From: Candidatus Phycosocius spiralis
GTDB lineage: Bacteria; Pseudomonadota; Alphaproteobacteria; Caulobacterales; Aquidulcibacteraceae
Assembly: GCF_030158815.1 (NCBI RefSeq)
Contig: NZ_BPFZ01000009.1
Span: forward strand, 43,201-107,200
Direction: 5' to 3'
DNA length: 64,000 bases
In this document: positions 19,785 to 28,656 of the stretch, in pieces
How positions within the stretch are numbered: the first letter of the stretch is position 1
Layout of the letters: every line of letters starts with the position of its first letter
Notes under the pieces: model-generated
Told to the model about the DNA's origin: nothing
Database searches by the model: none
Seen by the model: the letters and a program-made list of their open reading frames with translations, nothing else
Translations under genes and position numbers: made by a program

Positions 19785-20252
19785 TTAACCCCGATCGCGC
19801 ATCAAGCGGCCCTGCTCACGCTTCCATTCGCGCTCTTTGGTAGTGTCGCGCTTATCATGATCCTTTTTCCCCTTGGCTAGGGCTAACTCTAATTTTACCA
19901 AGCCCCGCTCATTGAAATACAGCTTTAATGGAACAATGGTGCGGCCTTCACGGTTGACAGCGGCATATAATTGATTGACCTCACGCGCACGCAGCAATAA
20001 CTTTCGTTTGCGCCGGGGCTCGTGGTTAAAGCGCGATGCGGGTCCATATTCTGGCACATAGGAATTGATTAGCCAGACCTCATTGTTTTCAGGACTGGCA
20101 TAACTTTCCCCAATATTGGCGCGCCCTAAACGCAGGCTTTTAACCTCGGTCCCAGTTAATACCAGACCCGCTTCATAGGTATGCTCAATATAATAATCAA
20201 AGCGGGCACGTTTATTGTCTGCAATCAACTTACGAATTTGAACTGGGCCCAT
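19785..20252 (-). CDS. smpB: SsrA-binding protein SmpB
   Basis: A 155-residue RNA-binding protein that delivers tmRNA to stalled ribosomes. It reads [20 protein letters not shown], then [11 protein letters not shown], then [20 protein letters not shown], with a basic C-terminal tail [20 protein letters not shown] that inserts into the mRNA channel. Placed 3 bp after dapA on the same strand, a frequent alphaproteobacterial arrangement. ssrA is not in the window. Confidence 0.97.
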   Translation of the reverse strand: MGPVQIRKLIADNKRARFDYYIEHTYEAGLVLTGTEVKSLRLGRANIGESYASPENNEVWLINSYVPEYGPASRFNHEPRRKRKLLLRAREVNQLYAAVNREGRTIVPLKLYFNERGLVKLELALAKGKKDHDKRDTTKEREWKREQGRLMRDRG

Positions 20253-20255
20253 GGC

Positions 20256-21143
20256 CTAATTACCCCTCAGCGCCCCAGAAGCGATCATGGCGGTCTGAAC
20301 CGCTCCACGTGTCGCAGTATTTGGAGGAACCAGCGGCAATCGCACATCTTCAGCGCACAGGTCTATGATCGACAAAGCAAATTTGGCAGGACCAGGATTG
20401 GGCTCTAAAAACAATGCGCGCTGTAAGGGGTCAAGTTGTTGATTTAGCGCACGCGCTTGTGTCATTTTCTCAGCGGCCATTAAATCTTGGAGCTGCGCAC
20501 ATTCTTTAGGCATGATGTTAGCAAGAACCGACACGCATCCCACTGCGCCATAAGCGGCAAAAGCAAGTGCTAAATGATCATCACCGGCAAAAATCGAAAA
20601 TGGCTTGTGGATCCGCGCAAGGTGCAAAACGGTCCGCGAAGGGTCTCCGGCACTGTCTTTGAGCGCTACAATATTGGGATGTTTTGCAATCTCCGCCATA
20701 GTGTCGGGTACGATATCTACATTGGTGCGGCCTGGTATATTATACACCATGATTGGCAGATCGACCGCATTGGCCAAGGTGTTGAAATGGGCAATCAGCC
20801 CAGCTTGGCTGGGCTTGTTATAGTAAGGCGCAACAACCAAAGCTCCATCTGCACCCGCCTTTTTAGCCATTTCCATGTGACGAATAGCAGCCTTTGTGTC
20901 GTTGGATCCACATCCCACTACCACGGGAACCCGCCCATTGGCTGCCTCGATGGCTAAGTCAAATAAATGCCAATGTTCCCCATCATCAAGTGTCGCACTT
21001 TCCCCAGTTGTACCAACCGGAATAATGCCGTGCACACCGTTTTCAATCTGGCGCTCAATCAAGGTTTGGAACGTGAGGTCATCAATTTTGTCATCTTTGA
21101 AGGGCGTGACGAGAGCTGTATAAACGCCTTTGAAAACCGTCAT
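20256..21143 (-). CDS. dapA: 4-hydroxy-tetrahydrodipicolinate synthase
   Basis: A 295-residue aldolase condensing pyruvate with aspartate semialdehyde in lysine/diaminopimelate synthesis. Complete TIM barrel: GVYTALVTPFKDDKIDD, the GTTGESATLDDGEH phosphate-like loop, catalytic Tyr in MVYNIPGRTNVDI, and Schiff-base Lys in IVALKDSAGDPSR. Immediately upstream of smpB. The divergent neighbour is a lytic transglycosylase, so both flanks concern cell-wall building or turnover. Confidence 0.97.
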   Translation of the reverse strand: MTVFKGVYTALVTPFKDDKIDDLTFQTLIERQIENGVHGIIPVGTTGESATLDDGEHWHLFDLAIEAANGRVPVVVGCGSNDTKAAIRHMEMAKKAGADGALVVAPYYNKPSQAGLIAHFNTLANAVDLPIMVYNIPGRTNVDIVPDTMAEIAKHPNIVALKDSAGDPSRTVLHLARIHKPFSIFAGDDHLALAFAAYGAVGCVSVLANIMPKECAQLQDLMAAEKMTQARALNQQLDPLQRALFLEPNPGPAKFALSIIDLCAEDVRLPLVPPNTATRGAVQTAMIASGALRGN

Positions 21144-21341
21144 ACGATGTGTGGCCTAGTTGAAGTTGATAGAGTGGCCCACCCTTTGTCTGACGCAATG
21201 CCCATCGATGCAAGAGGCATAGACAGGACACTTTCAAATTCAGGTATAACCGCGTAGCTGCTATTGTTCGCATGTTTTTTCACACATATGACTAGGTGAG
21301 CTGACAGATGCTCGCTATGAAGGCACTTAGATTGTGACGAT

Positions 21342-21357
21342 TTAACCAAGCGGTTAA
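21342..21357. promoter_or_regulatory. Inverted repeat TTAACC-N4-GGTTAA between dapA and slt
   Basis: Perfect 6-bp arms around AAGC in the divergent dapA/slt intergenic region, about 85 bp before the slt start. It also reads TTAA-N8-TTAAC, one base off the CtrA spacing, so a CtrA role is doubtful. Protein binding is unknown. Confidence 0.3.
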
Positions 21358-21440
21358 CACCACCTGACGATTCTCAACTCCTATTCAACTCACATTACCC
21401 TCACTCACATCATTTTGACCCGTCGTCACCGGAGTTTTGT

Positions 21441-23714
21441 ATGAACCTGTCTTATAAGCGTAGTTTTATCATGATACGCTGGATGATCGGAATCATGCTT
21501 AGCGGCATAGGTGTGCCGTTTGTGGCATTGGCGCAAGTCAATGACCCTCTTGGAACAAGTTCGGCCCCACCCTTAGACCAAGCTACTCCATCACGTGGAC
21601 CTGCTCAACCCATCCCAGTTTCAACCCCTGTTGCAATAATCCCCAGCCAAGCCGGACAGGCCTTAAAGGATGGTTTAAACAGTGCAGCGCGCGGGGATTG
21701 GGATAGGGTTCGCGCCATCATGAACCAGACCCCCGATGCCCGTGTGCGTGCCATGCTGCTCTGGCGCTTGGCAACGTCAGACACCAATGCAGCAAGTTTT
21801 GATGAATTACGCCAAGCACTTGACCAATTACGCTTTTTTCCCCAACGCCAAGCCATCCGGATCCGTGCGGAACAAAGTTTGGCGTTCACCAATTTATCAG
21901 TGCAAGTGAAGCGTGCTTTCTTGCAGCGCCAAGAACAAGGCCTCGAGATGAATGGCCCGATATCTGGGGAAGGAAAGCTCGAATTGGCCTCAGCTTTATT
22001 TACTTTGGGCCAAACCCAAGAAGCCAAGCGGTGGCTCTCTGATGGCTGGCGAAATCATCGCTTGGATCGTGCCAGCCAAGCCGCATTTTTAGAGCGACTG
22101 GGCAATGAACTTACCCCCCAAGACCATGATGCCCGTGTCGATTTCTTGTTATGGGCTGACAGGGTCACCCAGTCCAAGCCGCTGTGGCCATTGATGAGTG
22201 ATAATGGACGCAAAACCGTTGAGCGTCGATTGGGCATTGCATCTGGTGAGACTGTGACTTTATCGGGTACCATGCTCGATGATCGTGGCATCTTGTATCA
22301 ACGCGTCCGCGCCCTACGTTTGGCCAATCGCCGTTCAGAAGCTTTGGCACTCCTAACCCAGATTGATTCAACCGGTGTTCCTGAACCAGGCCAAGATCTC
22401 ATTTGGGCAGAGCGGCGCAATCTTCTCAATGAGGCTATTGTAACCAAGGATTGGCAGGCAGCTTATCGGATTGCATCTACCCATGGCTATACGCGCGGTG
22501 AGCGTTTTGCAGATGGGGAATTCGTTGCAGGTTGGATAGCGTTAAGATTCTTAAACCAACCCAAAACGGCCATGGTTCATTTTACCCGCCTCGATGCAGC
22601 CGTGCGGACCCCAGTGTCCAAAGCGCGCGCCAATTATTGGTTGGGTCGAACCGAAGAAGTCATGGGACAATCTGATGCTGCGCAACGTCGTTACCGCACC
22701 GCCGCCCTCTATCCAACTTACTATTATGGTCAGTTAGCAGCGATACGATTAGCCGATCTTTTGAGTCAAACGGCGCTATTGACTTTACCCCCAGAAAAGC
22801 GTGCAACCCCCCAAGACCGTGCCCGTTTGCAAGCGCGCCCGATGATGGCCATTATCAACCTCTTATCGGAAATTGGAGAAAGCCAGTATTTCCGCCAATT
22901 TGCTTCTGCCTTAGACGACGAGCTTGAAACGGAGGGGGAGCATCAAGCGCTTTCGGAATATGCCAGAGCTCAAGATGAACCAGCCCTTGCTGTTCGGGTG
23001 GCCAAGGCTGGCCTCAACCGAGGCATACTGGCCACTGAGGCTGCTTTTCCACTGATGCCGGTGCCAAGGCTAGTTGGCTATGGCCAGATTGAGGATGCAT
23101 TTACCTTGGCAATCACCCGCCAAGAAAGTGAGTTTAATAGCCGTGCTGTATCGCAAGCCAACGCGCGTGGTCTAATGCAATTCCTACCAGCTACAGCAGC
23201 CAATCAAGCGCGAAAAATGGGGTTAGAGCATAATACTGCATGGCTGATCACACGACCCAGCCATAATGTCACCTTGGGTTCGGCACACCTTTATGACCTT
23301 GTGAACAATTTTTCAGGCTCTTATGTTATGGCAGCTGCCGCCTATAATGCCGGGCCAGGCCGCCCGCGCCAATGGGTCCAAACCTATGGCGAATTACGCG
23401 AAACCGATCTTGAAACCGCCATTGATTGGGTAGAGAAAATCCCCTTTGCTGAAACCCGCAATTATGTTCAGCGCGTTTTGGAAAACATCCAAGTTTATCG
23501 TGCTCGCCTCAATGGTGGTTCGGCTTTGATTGGCTTGGCCGATGATTTGCGGCGCGGTAAACGACCCCAACCTACGTTCATTGTGAGCATTGCCCCTAAT
23601 GCCCATAAATCTGGGGCGATGGTCCCCGAAGATCATCCCTCTGGCGCAAACCCGGTTAATGGTGAAGTATCGAACGAAAATCCAGCGCCAGCCCCGCCCA
23701 ATCAACCCAATTGA
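21441..23714 (+). CDS. Soluble-type lytic transglycosylase
   Basis: A 757-residue periplasmic peptidoglycan-cleaving enzyme. A signal peptide (hydrophobic core about residues 11-30, ending near FVALAQ) is followed by a long alpha-helical superhelical domain typical of Slt70. The C-terminal SLT catalytic domain starts near residue 555, with the catalytic Glu in AITRQESEFNSRAVSQ, then ANARGLMQFLPATA and MAAAAYNAGPGRPRQW. The Pro/Asn-rich tail is low-complexity. It makes 1,6-anhydromuropeptides during wall turnover. The ATG is supported by GGAG 7-10 nt upstream. Confidence 0.93.
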   Translation: MNLSYKRSFIMIRWMIGIMLSGIGVPFVALAQVNDPLGTSSAPPLDQATPSRGPAQPIPVSTPVAIIPSQAGQALKDGLNSAARGDWDRVRAIMNQTPDARVRAMLLWRLATSDTNAASFDELRQALDQLRFFPQRQAIRIRAEQSLAFTNLSVQVKRAFLQRQEQGLEMNGPISGEGKLELASALFTLGQTQEAKRWLSDGWRNHRLDRASQAAFLERLGNELTPQDHDARVDFLLWADRVTQSKPLWPLMSDNGRKTVERRLGIASGETVTLSGTMLDDRGILYQRVRALRLANRRSEALALLTQIDSTGVPEPGQDLIWAERRNLLNEAIVTKDWQAAYRIASTHGYTRGERFADGEFVAGWIALRFLNQPKTAMVHFTRLDAAVRTPVSKARANYWLGRTEEVMGQSDAAQRRYRTAALYPTYYYGQLAAIRLADLLSQTALLTLPPEKRATPQDRARLQARPMMAIINLLSEIGESQYFRQFASALDDELETEGEHQALSEYARAQDEPALAVRVAKAGLNRGILATEAAFPLMPVPRLVGYGQIEDAFTLAITRQESEFNSRAVSQANARGLMQFLPATAANQARKMGLEHNTAWLITRPSHNVTLGSAHLYDLVNNFSGSYVMAAAAYNAGPGRPRQWVQTYGELRETDLETAIDWVEKIPFAETRNYVQRVLENIQVYRARLNGGSALIGLADDLRRGKRPQPTFIVSIAPNAHKSGAMVPEDHPSGANPVNGEVSNENPAPAPPNQPN

Positions 23715-23814
23715 CACTTTAGCATCCATGCGATGAGATCACCCTTATTTTAAATACGATTGGCTCAATCAGGCATGAGGTTAAGCTGTCGTCTTCATAC
23801 TACCTACGCACAAC

Positions 23815-23829
23815 TGTAATAATATAACA
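23815..23829. promoter_or_regulatory. Zur-like operator before the zinc ABC transporter
   Basis: TGTAATA-A-TATAACA is a near-perfect palindrome (6 of 7 bases in each arm pair), matching the AT-rich TGTTATA-N-TATAACA form typical of Zur/Fur-family sites. It lies about 117 bp upstream of the ABC ATPase gene. Zinc-dependent repression is inferred. Confidence 0.55.
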
Positions 23830-23946
23830 TTTATGCTTCGCTTTTGGAGACTAAGGCGCTAAAGCTACAATGAGGACAATTAATCGTCGATGCCGTAGCG
23901 CAAGAACGGCCGGCTTGTCCAAGTCCTGATTGTTAGGAAATGCACC

Positions 23947-24657
23947 ATGAGCCTTATCATCCATGATCTGTCGATCGGTTATCCCAAGCGTCTTGTCATG
24001 GCCGGTGTATGCGCGCGGGTAGAAGCTGGATCCGCCATAGCACTAATTGGGCAAAATGGCACAGGCAAATCAACTTTATTGAAAACACTTGCCGGGGAAA
24101 TACCGGCTTTGGCAGGCTCCTATAGTTGGAATGCAGAAACGCCTGCCCATCGTGGTATCGCATGGCTGTCCCAGTCCCCAAGCCTTAAGCGCGAAGCCCC
24201 GATCAGCGTGCTGACTTTAGTCGGTACGGGTCTTTGGGCCCGTTTGGGTCTATTTGGGCGACCTTGTCGACATGACCGGGACCTTATCGACCACGCCTTG
24301 GAACAGGTTGGCCTCTTTGATATGCGCCACCTTCAGGTCAAAGAATTATCGGGTGGGCTGTTGCAACGGGCGCTCTTTGCCCGTGTGGCGGTGCAAGATT
24401 GTGGTCTTATACTATTAGACGAGCCTTTTTCAGGTGTGGATCAAGCCTCTTGTTCAAAATTGCTTGATCTGATCTCTTCTTGGGTGAGCGAAGGACGCAC
24501 TGTGATAGCCGCACTTCATGACCTCGATAGTGCGCGCCAGTTTCCGCAATGGTGGGAATTGTCCAAGTTTGGTGCTTTTATGCGTCGCGCCGAGGAAAAA
24601 CCACACACCAGCATCTCGCAGCTTTCCTGGGCCACCCATGAGGTACCCTTGTCGTGA
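23947..24657 (+). CDS. znuC: Zinc/manganese ABC transporter ATP-binding protein
   Basis: A 236-residue ABC ATPase. Walker A is LIGQNGTGKSTLLK (about 34-47), the signature is ELSGGLLQRALFARV (the usual Gln of LSGGQ is Leu), Walker B is CGLILLDEPFSGVD, and the switch His is in ALHDLDSA. It is first in a three-gene unit with a permease and a metal-binding lipoprotein; its stop overlaps the permease start. ZnuC-like rather than a drug or amino-acid transporter by that context and the Zur-like site upstream. Confidence 0.88.
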   Translation: MSLIIHDLSIGYPKRLVMAGVCARVEAGSAIALIGQNGTGKSTLLKTLAGEIPALAGSYSWNAETPAHRGIAWLSQSPSLKREAPISVLTLVGTGLWARLGLFGRPCRHDRDLIDHALEQVGLFDMRHLQVKELSGGLLQRALFARVAVQDCGLILLDEPFSGVDQASCSKLLDLISSWVSEGRTVIAALHDLDSARQFPQWWELSKFGAFMRRAEEKPHTSISQLSWATHEVPLS

Positions 24658-25526
24658 TCGGCATGGTTTCGCCCTTTATGGAATATGAGTTTATGGCACG
24701 CGCAGCATTGGGTGGATGTGTCTTGGCTGTGGCTGGTGCCCCACTTGGTGTTTTTTTGATCTTACGCAGGATGAGTTTAGTGGGCGACGCTGTTGGGCAT
24801 GCCGTCTTGCCAGGTGCAGCAGGTGCTGCCTTGCTGACCGGTGGCAGTACCGTCTTAATGACGCTTGGAGCTGCTTTAACTGGGCTTTTGGTCTTTGTAA
24901 CCGCAGGATTTGCCAGCCGCGCGTTACGTCTGCCTGAAGATGCTGGCTTTGCTGTGTTTTATCTTGCCGCTTTAGCCAGTGGTGTGATGCTGGCCAGCGC
25001 TGGGGGTGGGAGTGTCGATTTGGACAGGCTTTTGTTTGGGGCAGCTTTAGGCCTTGATGACACAGCGCTGTTGTTAGCTTTTCTGGCCGCTGGGGCAAGT
25101 TTAGTGATAATAGGTATCTTATTTCGACCCTTATTACTCGATACGCTCGACCCACAATTCTTGCGCACCTCAGGCGGCCCCAAATGGGCGGGACCCTTGG
25201 CTCAAGCTGCTTTTTTTGGTCTGTTAGCGCTGACCACGGTGGCATCTTTTCACGCGCTTGGCGCATTGATGAGCATTGGCCTTACAATTTTACCAGCGAT
25301 TGGCGCACGCTTTTGGGCCAAAGGCGTGGTTACGATGATGGTCTATGCCTGTGGTTTAGGTTGGCTTGGTGTGATCATGGGTTTGTTAACCTCCTTTTAC
25401 GCAGATGCGCCTGCAGGAGCTGCCATTGTTGCAAGCTTGGTCGCGATAGTCATTCTTTCCAGCCTCATTGGACCGGTTAATTCGGTCGTGAGCCGCCATT
25501 TGCGTCAGGTTTCCCTTGTTGCCTAA
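24654..25526 (+). CDS. znuB: Zinc/manganese ABC transporter permease
   Basis: About 290 residues with 7-8 hydrophobic helices, ABC-3 (ZnuB/MntB) family. The family signature VLAVAGAPLGVFLILRRMSL is followed by GDAVGHAVLPGAAGA and later by FHALGALMSIGLTILPAI. It probably starts at GTG 24654, overlapping the ATPase stop by 4 bp, or at the ATG at 24663. It forms the channel of the importer. Confidence 0.9.
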   Translation: MIGMVSPFMEYEFMARAALGGCVLAVAGAPLGVFLILRRMSLVGDAVGHAVLPGAAGAALLTGGSTVLMTLGAALTGLLVFVTAGFASRALRLPEDAGFAVFYLAALASGVMLASAGGGSVDLDRLLFGAALGLDDTALLLAFLAAGASLVIIGILFRPLLLDTLDPQFLRTSGGPKWAGPLAQAAFFGLLALTTVASFHALGALMSIGLTILPAIGARFWAKGVVTMMVYACGLGWLGVIMGLLTSFYADAPAGAAIVASLVAIVILSSLIGPVNSVVSRHLRQVSLVA

Positions 25527-26436
25527 TCGGAGGTCGGTATTCGGATGGGGGGTTGGCGCGGTACTGGCGGGCGGCTGTCAAGACAAACACAAACCAAAGG
25601 TAGTTTCATCTACAAATGTCCCTAAGGTTTTGGCGAGTTTTTCGATTCTTGCCGATGTTGCTCAAACCCTTGCGGGCAACATGGCCCAGGTTAAACCCTT
25701 GATCGGCATCGGCCAAGCCGCCCATGATTTTGACCCAAAGCCCAGCGATTTAGCGGATTTGTCAGATTATAGTTTAATCATTCAAGTTGGCTTTGGCCTC
25801 GAAGAATGGCTTGATCGCTTACCTCAGAGTACGGGCTTCAAAGGGTCGATCATTCAGGTTTCGCGCGGCATTGAGCCAATAGGTGACACTGCGGCTACGC
25901 GCGACCCTCATACATGGCAGAGCTTTGCAAACCTTAGTCATTTTGCGCATGTTATCGTTGGTACTTATCAGCGCTTATGGCCATTTTTTCATGATGTGTT
26001 TGCTCGGAACCTTTTGACCTATCAAGCCAATATTGAGCGCGCCCGACTTAAAGCCAGCATGCTTTTGGCACCCATTACCCGAAAACCGCACCTGATTTTG
26101 GTACCTCACAACTCGTTTGCCTATCTTGCGCGTGAATTCGGCTTGACGATCATGGGTATCTCGACCCTGCATCATGGAAGCCAACCATCCGCTTTGGAGC
26201 TTGCGCACTTAATTCAAAAGGTGAAGGCAAGTCCAATGGCAGCCTGCTTTGTTGAAACCGATGCAGACGCACGCATTATGGCCCAGATCGTGCAAGAAAG
26301 CGGCGCACGGTTCGGCGGTCGCCTTTATAGTGATACCTTGTCGTCACCTTCGGGTCCTGCTTCGACGGCTTTGCGTCTTTTGAGTTCTAATGTGGAAACG
26401 CTGGCAAGAGCTCTTAAAGACCCGGATCAAAAGTAG
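25516..26436 (+). CDS. znuA: Zinc/manganese-binding ABC transporter solute-binding lipoprotein
   Basis: About 306 residues of the cluster A-I (ZnuA/PsaA) fold. It has a twin-arginine-like start (PNRRSVFGWGVGA) and lipobox LAGGC, so it is probably a lipoprotein. Metal-ligand positions are recognisable: His in GQAAHDFDPKPSDL, His in RDPHTWQS, His in VPHNSFAYLAREFGL, and Asp in YSDTLSSPSGPA. The His-rich loop of classical ZnuA is absent. The start appears to be TTG 25516, overlapping znuB by 11 bp, because no ATG precedes the signal sequence. Its end overlaps convergent cysE by 23 bp. Confidence 0.85.
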   Translation: MLPNRRSVFGWGVGAVLAGGCQDKHKPKVVSSTNVPKVLASFSILADVAQTLAGNMAQVKPLIGIGQAAHDFDPKPSDLADLSDYSLIIQVGFGLEEWLDRLPQSTGFKGSIIQVSRGIEPIGDTAATRDPHTWQSFANLSHFAHVIVGTYQRLWPFFHDVFARNLLTYQANIERARLKASMLLAPITRKPHLILVPHNSFAYLAREFGLTIMGISTLHHGSQPSALELAHLIQKVKASPMAACFVETDADARIMAQIVQESGARFGGRLYSDTLSSPSGPASTALRLLSSNVETLARALKDPDQK

Positions 26437-27253
26437 CCACGTCAAATACCTGATCCATACTATCGGCTGGATTTTCACAACAGGGTCCACCAACCGGACG
26501 GGCCGGTACGCCAGCGACGGTGCAACCATCGGCTACATCGTGGAGCACAACCGAACCTGAGGCTATACGTGCACCACTCCCCACTTTGATATTGCCCAAA
26601 ATTTTAGCGCCCGCTCCAATCAAAACGCCAGCACCAATTTTGGGATGTCTATCACCACCTTCTTTGCCCGTACCGCCCAAGGTCACATTGTGCAACATAG
26701 ATACGTTGTCACCAACCACTGCCGTCTCACCAATAACGATGCCGGTAGCATGGTCCATAAAAATCCCCTCACCCAAACGGGCAGCAGGGTGAATATCGAC
26801 TTGTATCAGTTCGGCGACACGGCTTTGCAGGTGCAGTGCCATCATCTCACGCCCAGACTTCCACAGATGATGGGCAACTCGATAGGCTTGAAGCGCCATA
26901 AAACCCTTATAATACAGAAAGGGCTGAACATAAGTGCGACAGGCAGGGTCGCGCATTTTGATCACACGCACATCGGCCACAGCGCTTCGCACGATCGAGG
27001 GATCAGCGACAAAAGCCTGCGCACATACTTCGCGCATTTGTAGGCTATTCATATCCGCACCGCCCAGTTTTTGTGCCAATAGGTAGGACAAAGCATCATC
27101 AAAGCTCGTGTGGTTTAAGATCGTGGCATTGAGCAAGCTGGCCAATAAGGGTTCTTCAGCTGCGGCAGTCGCCGCCTCTATTCGCAAATTCGTCCAAATG
27201 CTCGACAAGGTCGTGGCCAAACCACCTACCAGCTCTAAGCTAATGTTTGACAT
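26414..27253 (-). CDS. cysE: Serine O-acetyltransferase
   Basis: A 279-residue enzyme acetylating serine for cysteine synthesis. The N-terminal helical SATase domain (about 1-150) is followed by the left-handed beta-helix of hexapeptide repeats, with catalytic His in GEGIFMDHATGIVIGETAV and then NVTLGGTGKEGGDRHPKIG. The C-terminal tail is longer than the E. coli form and ends VFDVATFDPGL. It directly follows a NUDIX gene, with the stop and start sharing base 27253. Confidence 0.96.
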   Translation of the reverse strand: MSNISLELVGGLATTLSSIWTNLRIEAATAAAEEPLLASLLNATILNHTSFDDALSYLLAQKLGGADMNSLQMREVCAQAFVADPSIVRSAVADVRVIKMRDPACRTYVQPFLYYKGFMALQAYRVAHHLWKSGREMMALHLQSRVAELIQVDIHPAARLGEGIFMDHATGIVIGETAVVGDNVSMLHNVTLGGTGKEGGDRHPKIGAGVLIGAGAKILGNIKVGSGARIASGSVVLHDVADGCTVAGVPARPVGGPCCENPADSMDQVFDVATFDPGL

Positions 27254-27906
27254 TATTCCTCTCCTATCCGATCAGGGTTGAAATCGGACCTGCCCAGCAA
27301 AGCATGACTTAACATCTTACTTTCTAACTCAGATGGCAATTGGTGAGTAGTGGCTAAATAATAGGCCCGATAGATGGTCGCAACCGTCATGGCATCGCGA
27401 ATTTGGCCCAGTGCCACCTCTGCCAGCAGATCAAGGAAATGAACCCGCTTAGTTTTGAGCACTTCTGTGCATTCAGGCACTGCTTGGCCTTTGCTTAATC
27501 CATAAGCGATATAGCAGGTAGCCACTTCATCGCTGACCGAATTAGACAGATCCATCTCAAGAATTTTAACAAGGGTTTGGGCAATTAATCCGGTTTCTTC
27601 GTGCAGTTCACGCCTTGCACCGGCCTCAAGATCTTCTTCATAAGTCACGCCACCTTCAGGCATTTCCCAAGACCATGCTTTAAGTGGACGACGATATTGA
27701 CCAACGAGCCAGACACAGCCATCCTTGTCAATGGGCAGCACACCTACCGCGCGATGGACAAAGTGCACGATACCATAAATGCCGGGGCTGCCGTCCGGAC
27801 GCAAAACTTCTTGATGCTCAACCTTAATCCACCCGTTTTGATAGGCAGTCTGGCTAGATAAAGTCACAAATGGATCGTGTTCAGTTACGGCTTCGTTCAC
27901 AGGCAA
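27253..27906 (-). CDS. NUDIX hydrolase (ADP-ribose pyrophosphatase-like)
   Basis: A 217-residue protein with a complete NUDIX box: GGVTYEEDLEAGARRELHEE followed by TGLI, matching G-x5-E-x7-REUxEExGU. The preceding VWLVGQYRRPLKAWSWEMPEGG is typical of ADP-ribose/sugar-nucleotide pyrophosphatases (NudF-like). The product would be AMP plus ribose-5-phosphate if the assignment holds. Probably translationally coupled to cysE. Confidence 0.88.
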   Translation of the reverse strand: MPVNEAVTEHDPFVTLSSQTAYQNGWIKVEHQEVLRPDGSPGIYGIVHFVHRAVGVLPIDKDGCVWLVGQYRRPLKAWSWEMPEGGVTYEEDLEAGARRELHEETGLIAQTLVKILEMDLSNSVSDEVATCYIAYGLSKGQAVPECTEVLKTKRVHFLDLLAEVALGQIRDAMTVATIYRAYYLATTHQLPSELESKMLSHALLGRSDFNPDRIGEE

Positions 27907-27989
27907 ATCTCATGATGGTGATTGTGTCGTTAGGCGATGTAAAGGCGTTCACAATGACTTATAGGCACAATGTCTTATAGGATTTTGTT

Positions 27990-28628
27990 ATGACCGTCAC
28001 ACCCAGCGAATTGCCGCCCCACCCAAAAGAACATGACGACTTAGCGTTGCCAGTTGCCGATCGTGCATTCCTGACCCGCTTGGCTTTGCGCCGGTCGAGC
28101 AAAGTCATCCATTTAGCAGATCCCGGACCCGATAAAACAACCCTAGAAGCCATTTTGCAGATAGGTGCGCGTGTTCCTGATCATGGCAAGCTTGGGCCGT
28201 GGCGGTTTATCGTGCTAACTGGCACGCACCGCGAAAGTCTTGGGCAAAAGCTGGCAGATTTGCTGGAAAGCCGTAGCAAAGACCCTGAACCGGCCCAACT
28301 TGCTGCTGAACGAGCCCGGTTCTTGCGTGCACCCTTGGTGATTGGCGTGGTCAGCGCACCAGTTGAAAGCAGCAAAGTGCCACGATGGGAGCAGGTCCTC
28401 TCAGCGGGTGCGGTATGTTACAATGTGCTTCTGACGGCCAATGGTTTCGGATTTTCAGGTTGTTGGCTCAGTGAGTGGATTTGCTATGATGGCGCAGCCT
28501 TAGCGCTTTTAGGTTTAGCATCTTCTGAACAATTGGCTGGATTTATCTATCTTGGTACCCCTACCCAGCCCCTAAGGGAAAGAGCGCGCCCTGAGATTGG
28601 TCCACGGGTGACATTTTGGCAGCCTTAA
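27990..28628 (+). CDS. Nitroreductase family FMN-dependent oxidoreductase
   Basis: About 212 residues. The nitroreductase fold is recognisable from ALRRSSKVIHLADPGPDKTT, then IGARVPDHGKLGPWRFIVLT (FMN phosphate/isoalloxazine binding), then LSAGAVCYNVLLTANGFGFS, and a C-terminal YLGTPTQPLRERARP. It resembles the YdjA-like single-domain group. The substrate is unknown; NAD(P)H oxidation of nitro or quinone compounds is the family activity. Confidence 0.86.
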   Translation: MTVTPSELPPHPKEHDDLALPVADRAFLTRLALRRSSKVIHLADPGPDKTTLEAILQIGARVPDHGKLGPWRFIVLTGTHRESLGQKLADLLESRSKDPEPAQLAAERARFLRAPLVIGVVSAPVESSKVPRWEQVLSAGAVCYNVLLTANGFGFSGCWLSEWICYDGAALALLGLASSEQLAGFIYLGTPTQPLRERARPEIGPRVTFWQP

Positions 28629-28656
28629 GGGCGCTCGACGCTCTCCTGCAAGCTCT

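Noticed and set aside
21342..21357. CtrA box between dapA and slt
   Set aside because: Spacing is TTAA-N8-TTAAC instead of N7, and the site is better described as a TTAACC/GGTTAA inverted repeat of unknown use.
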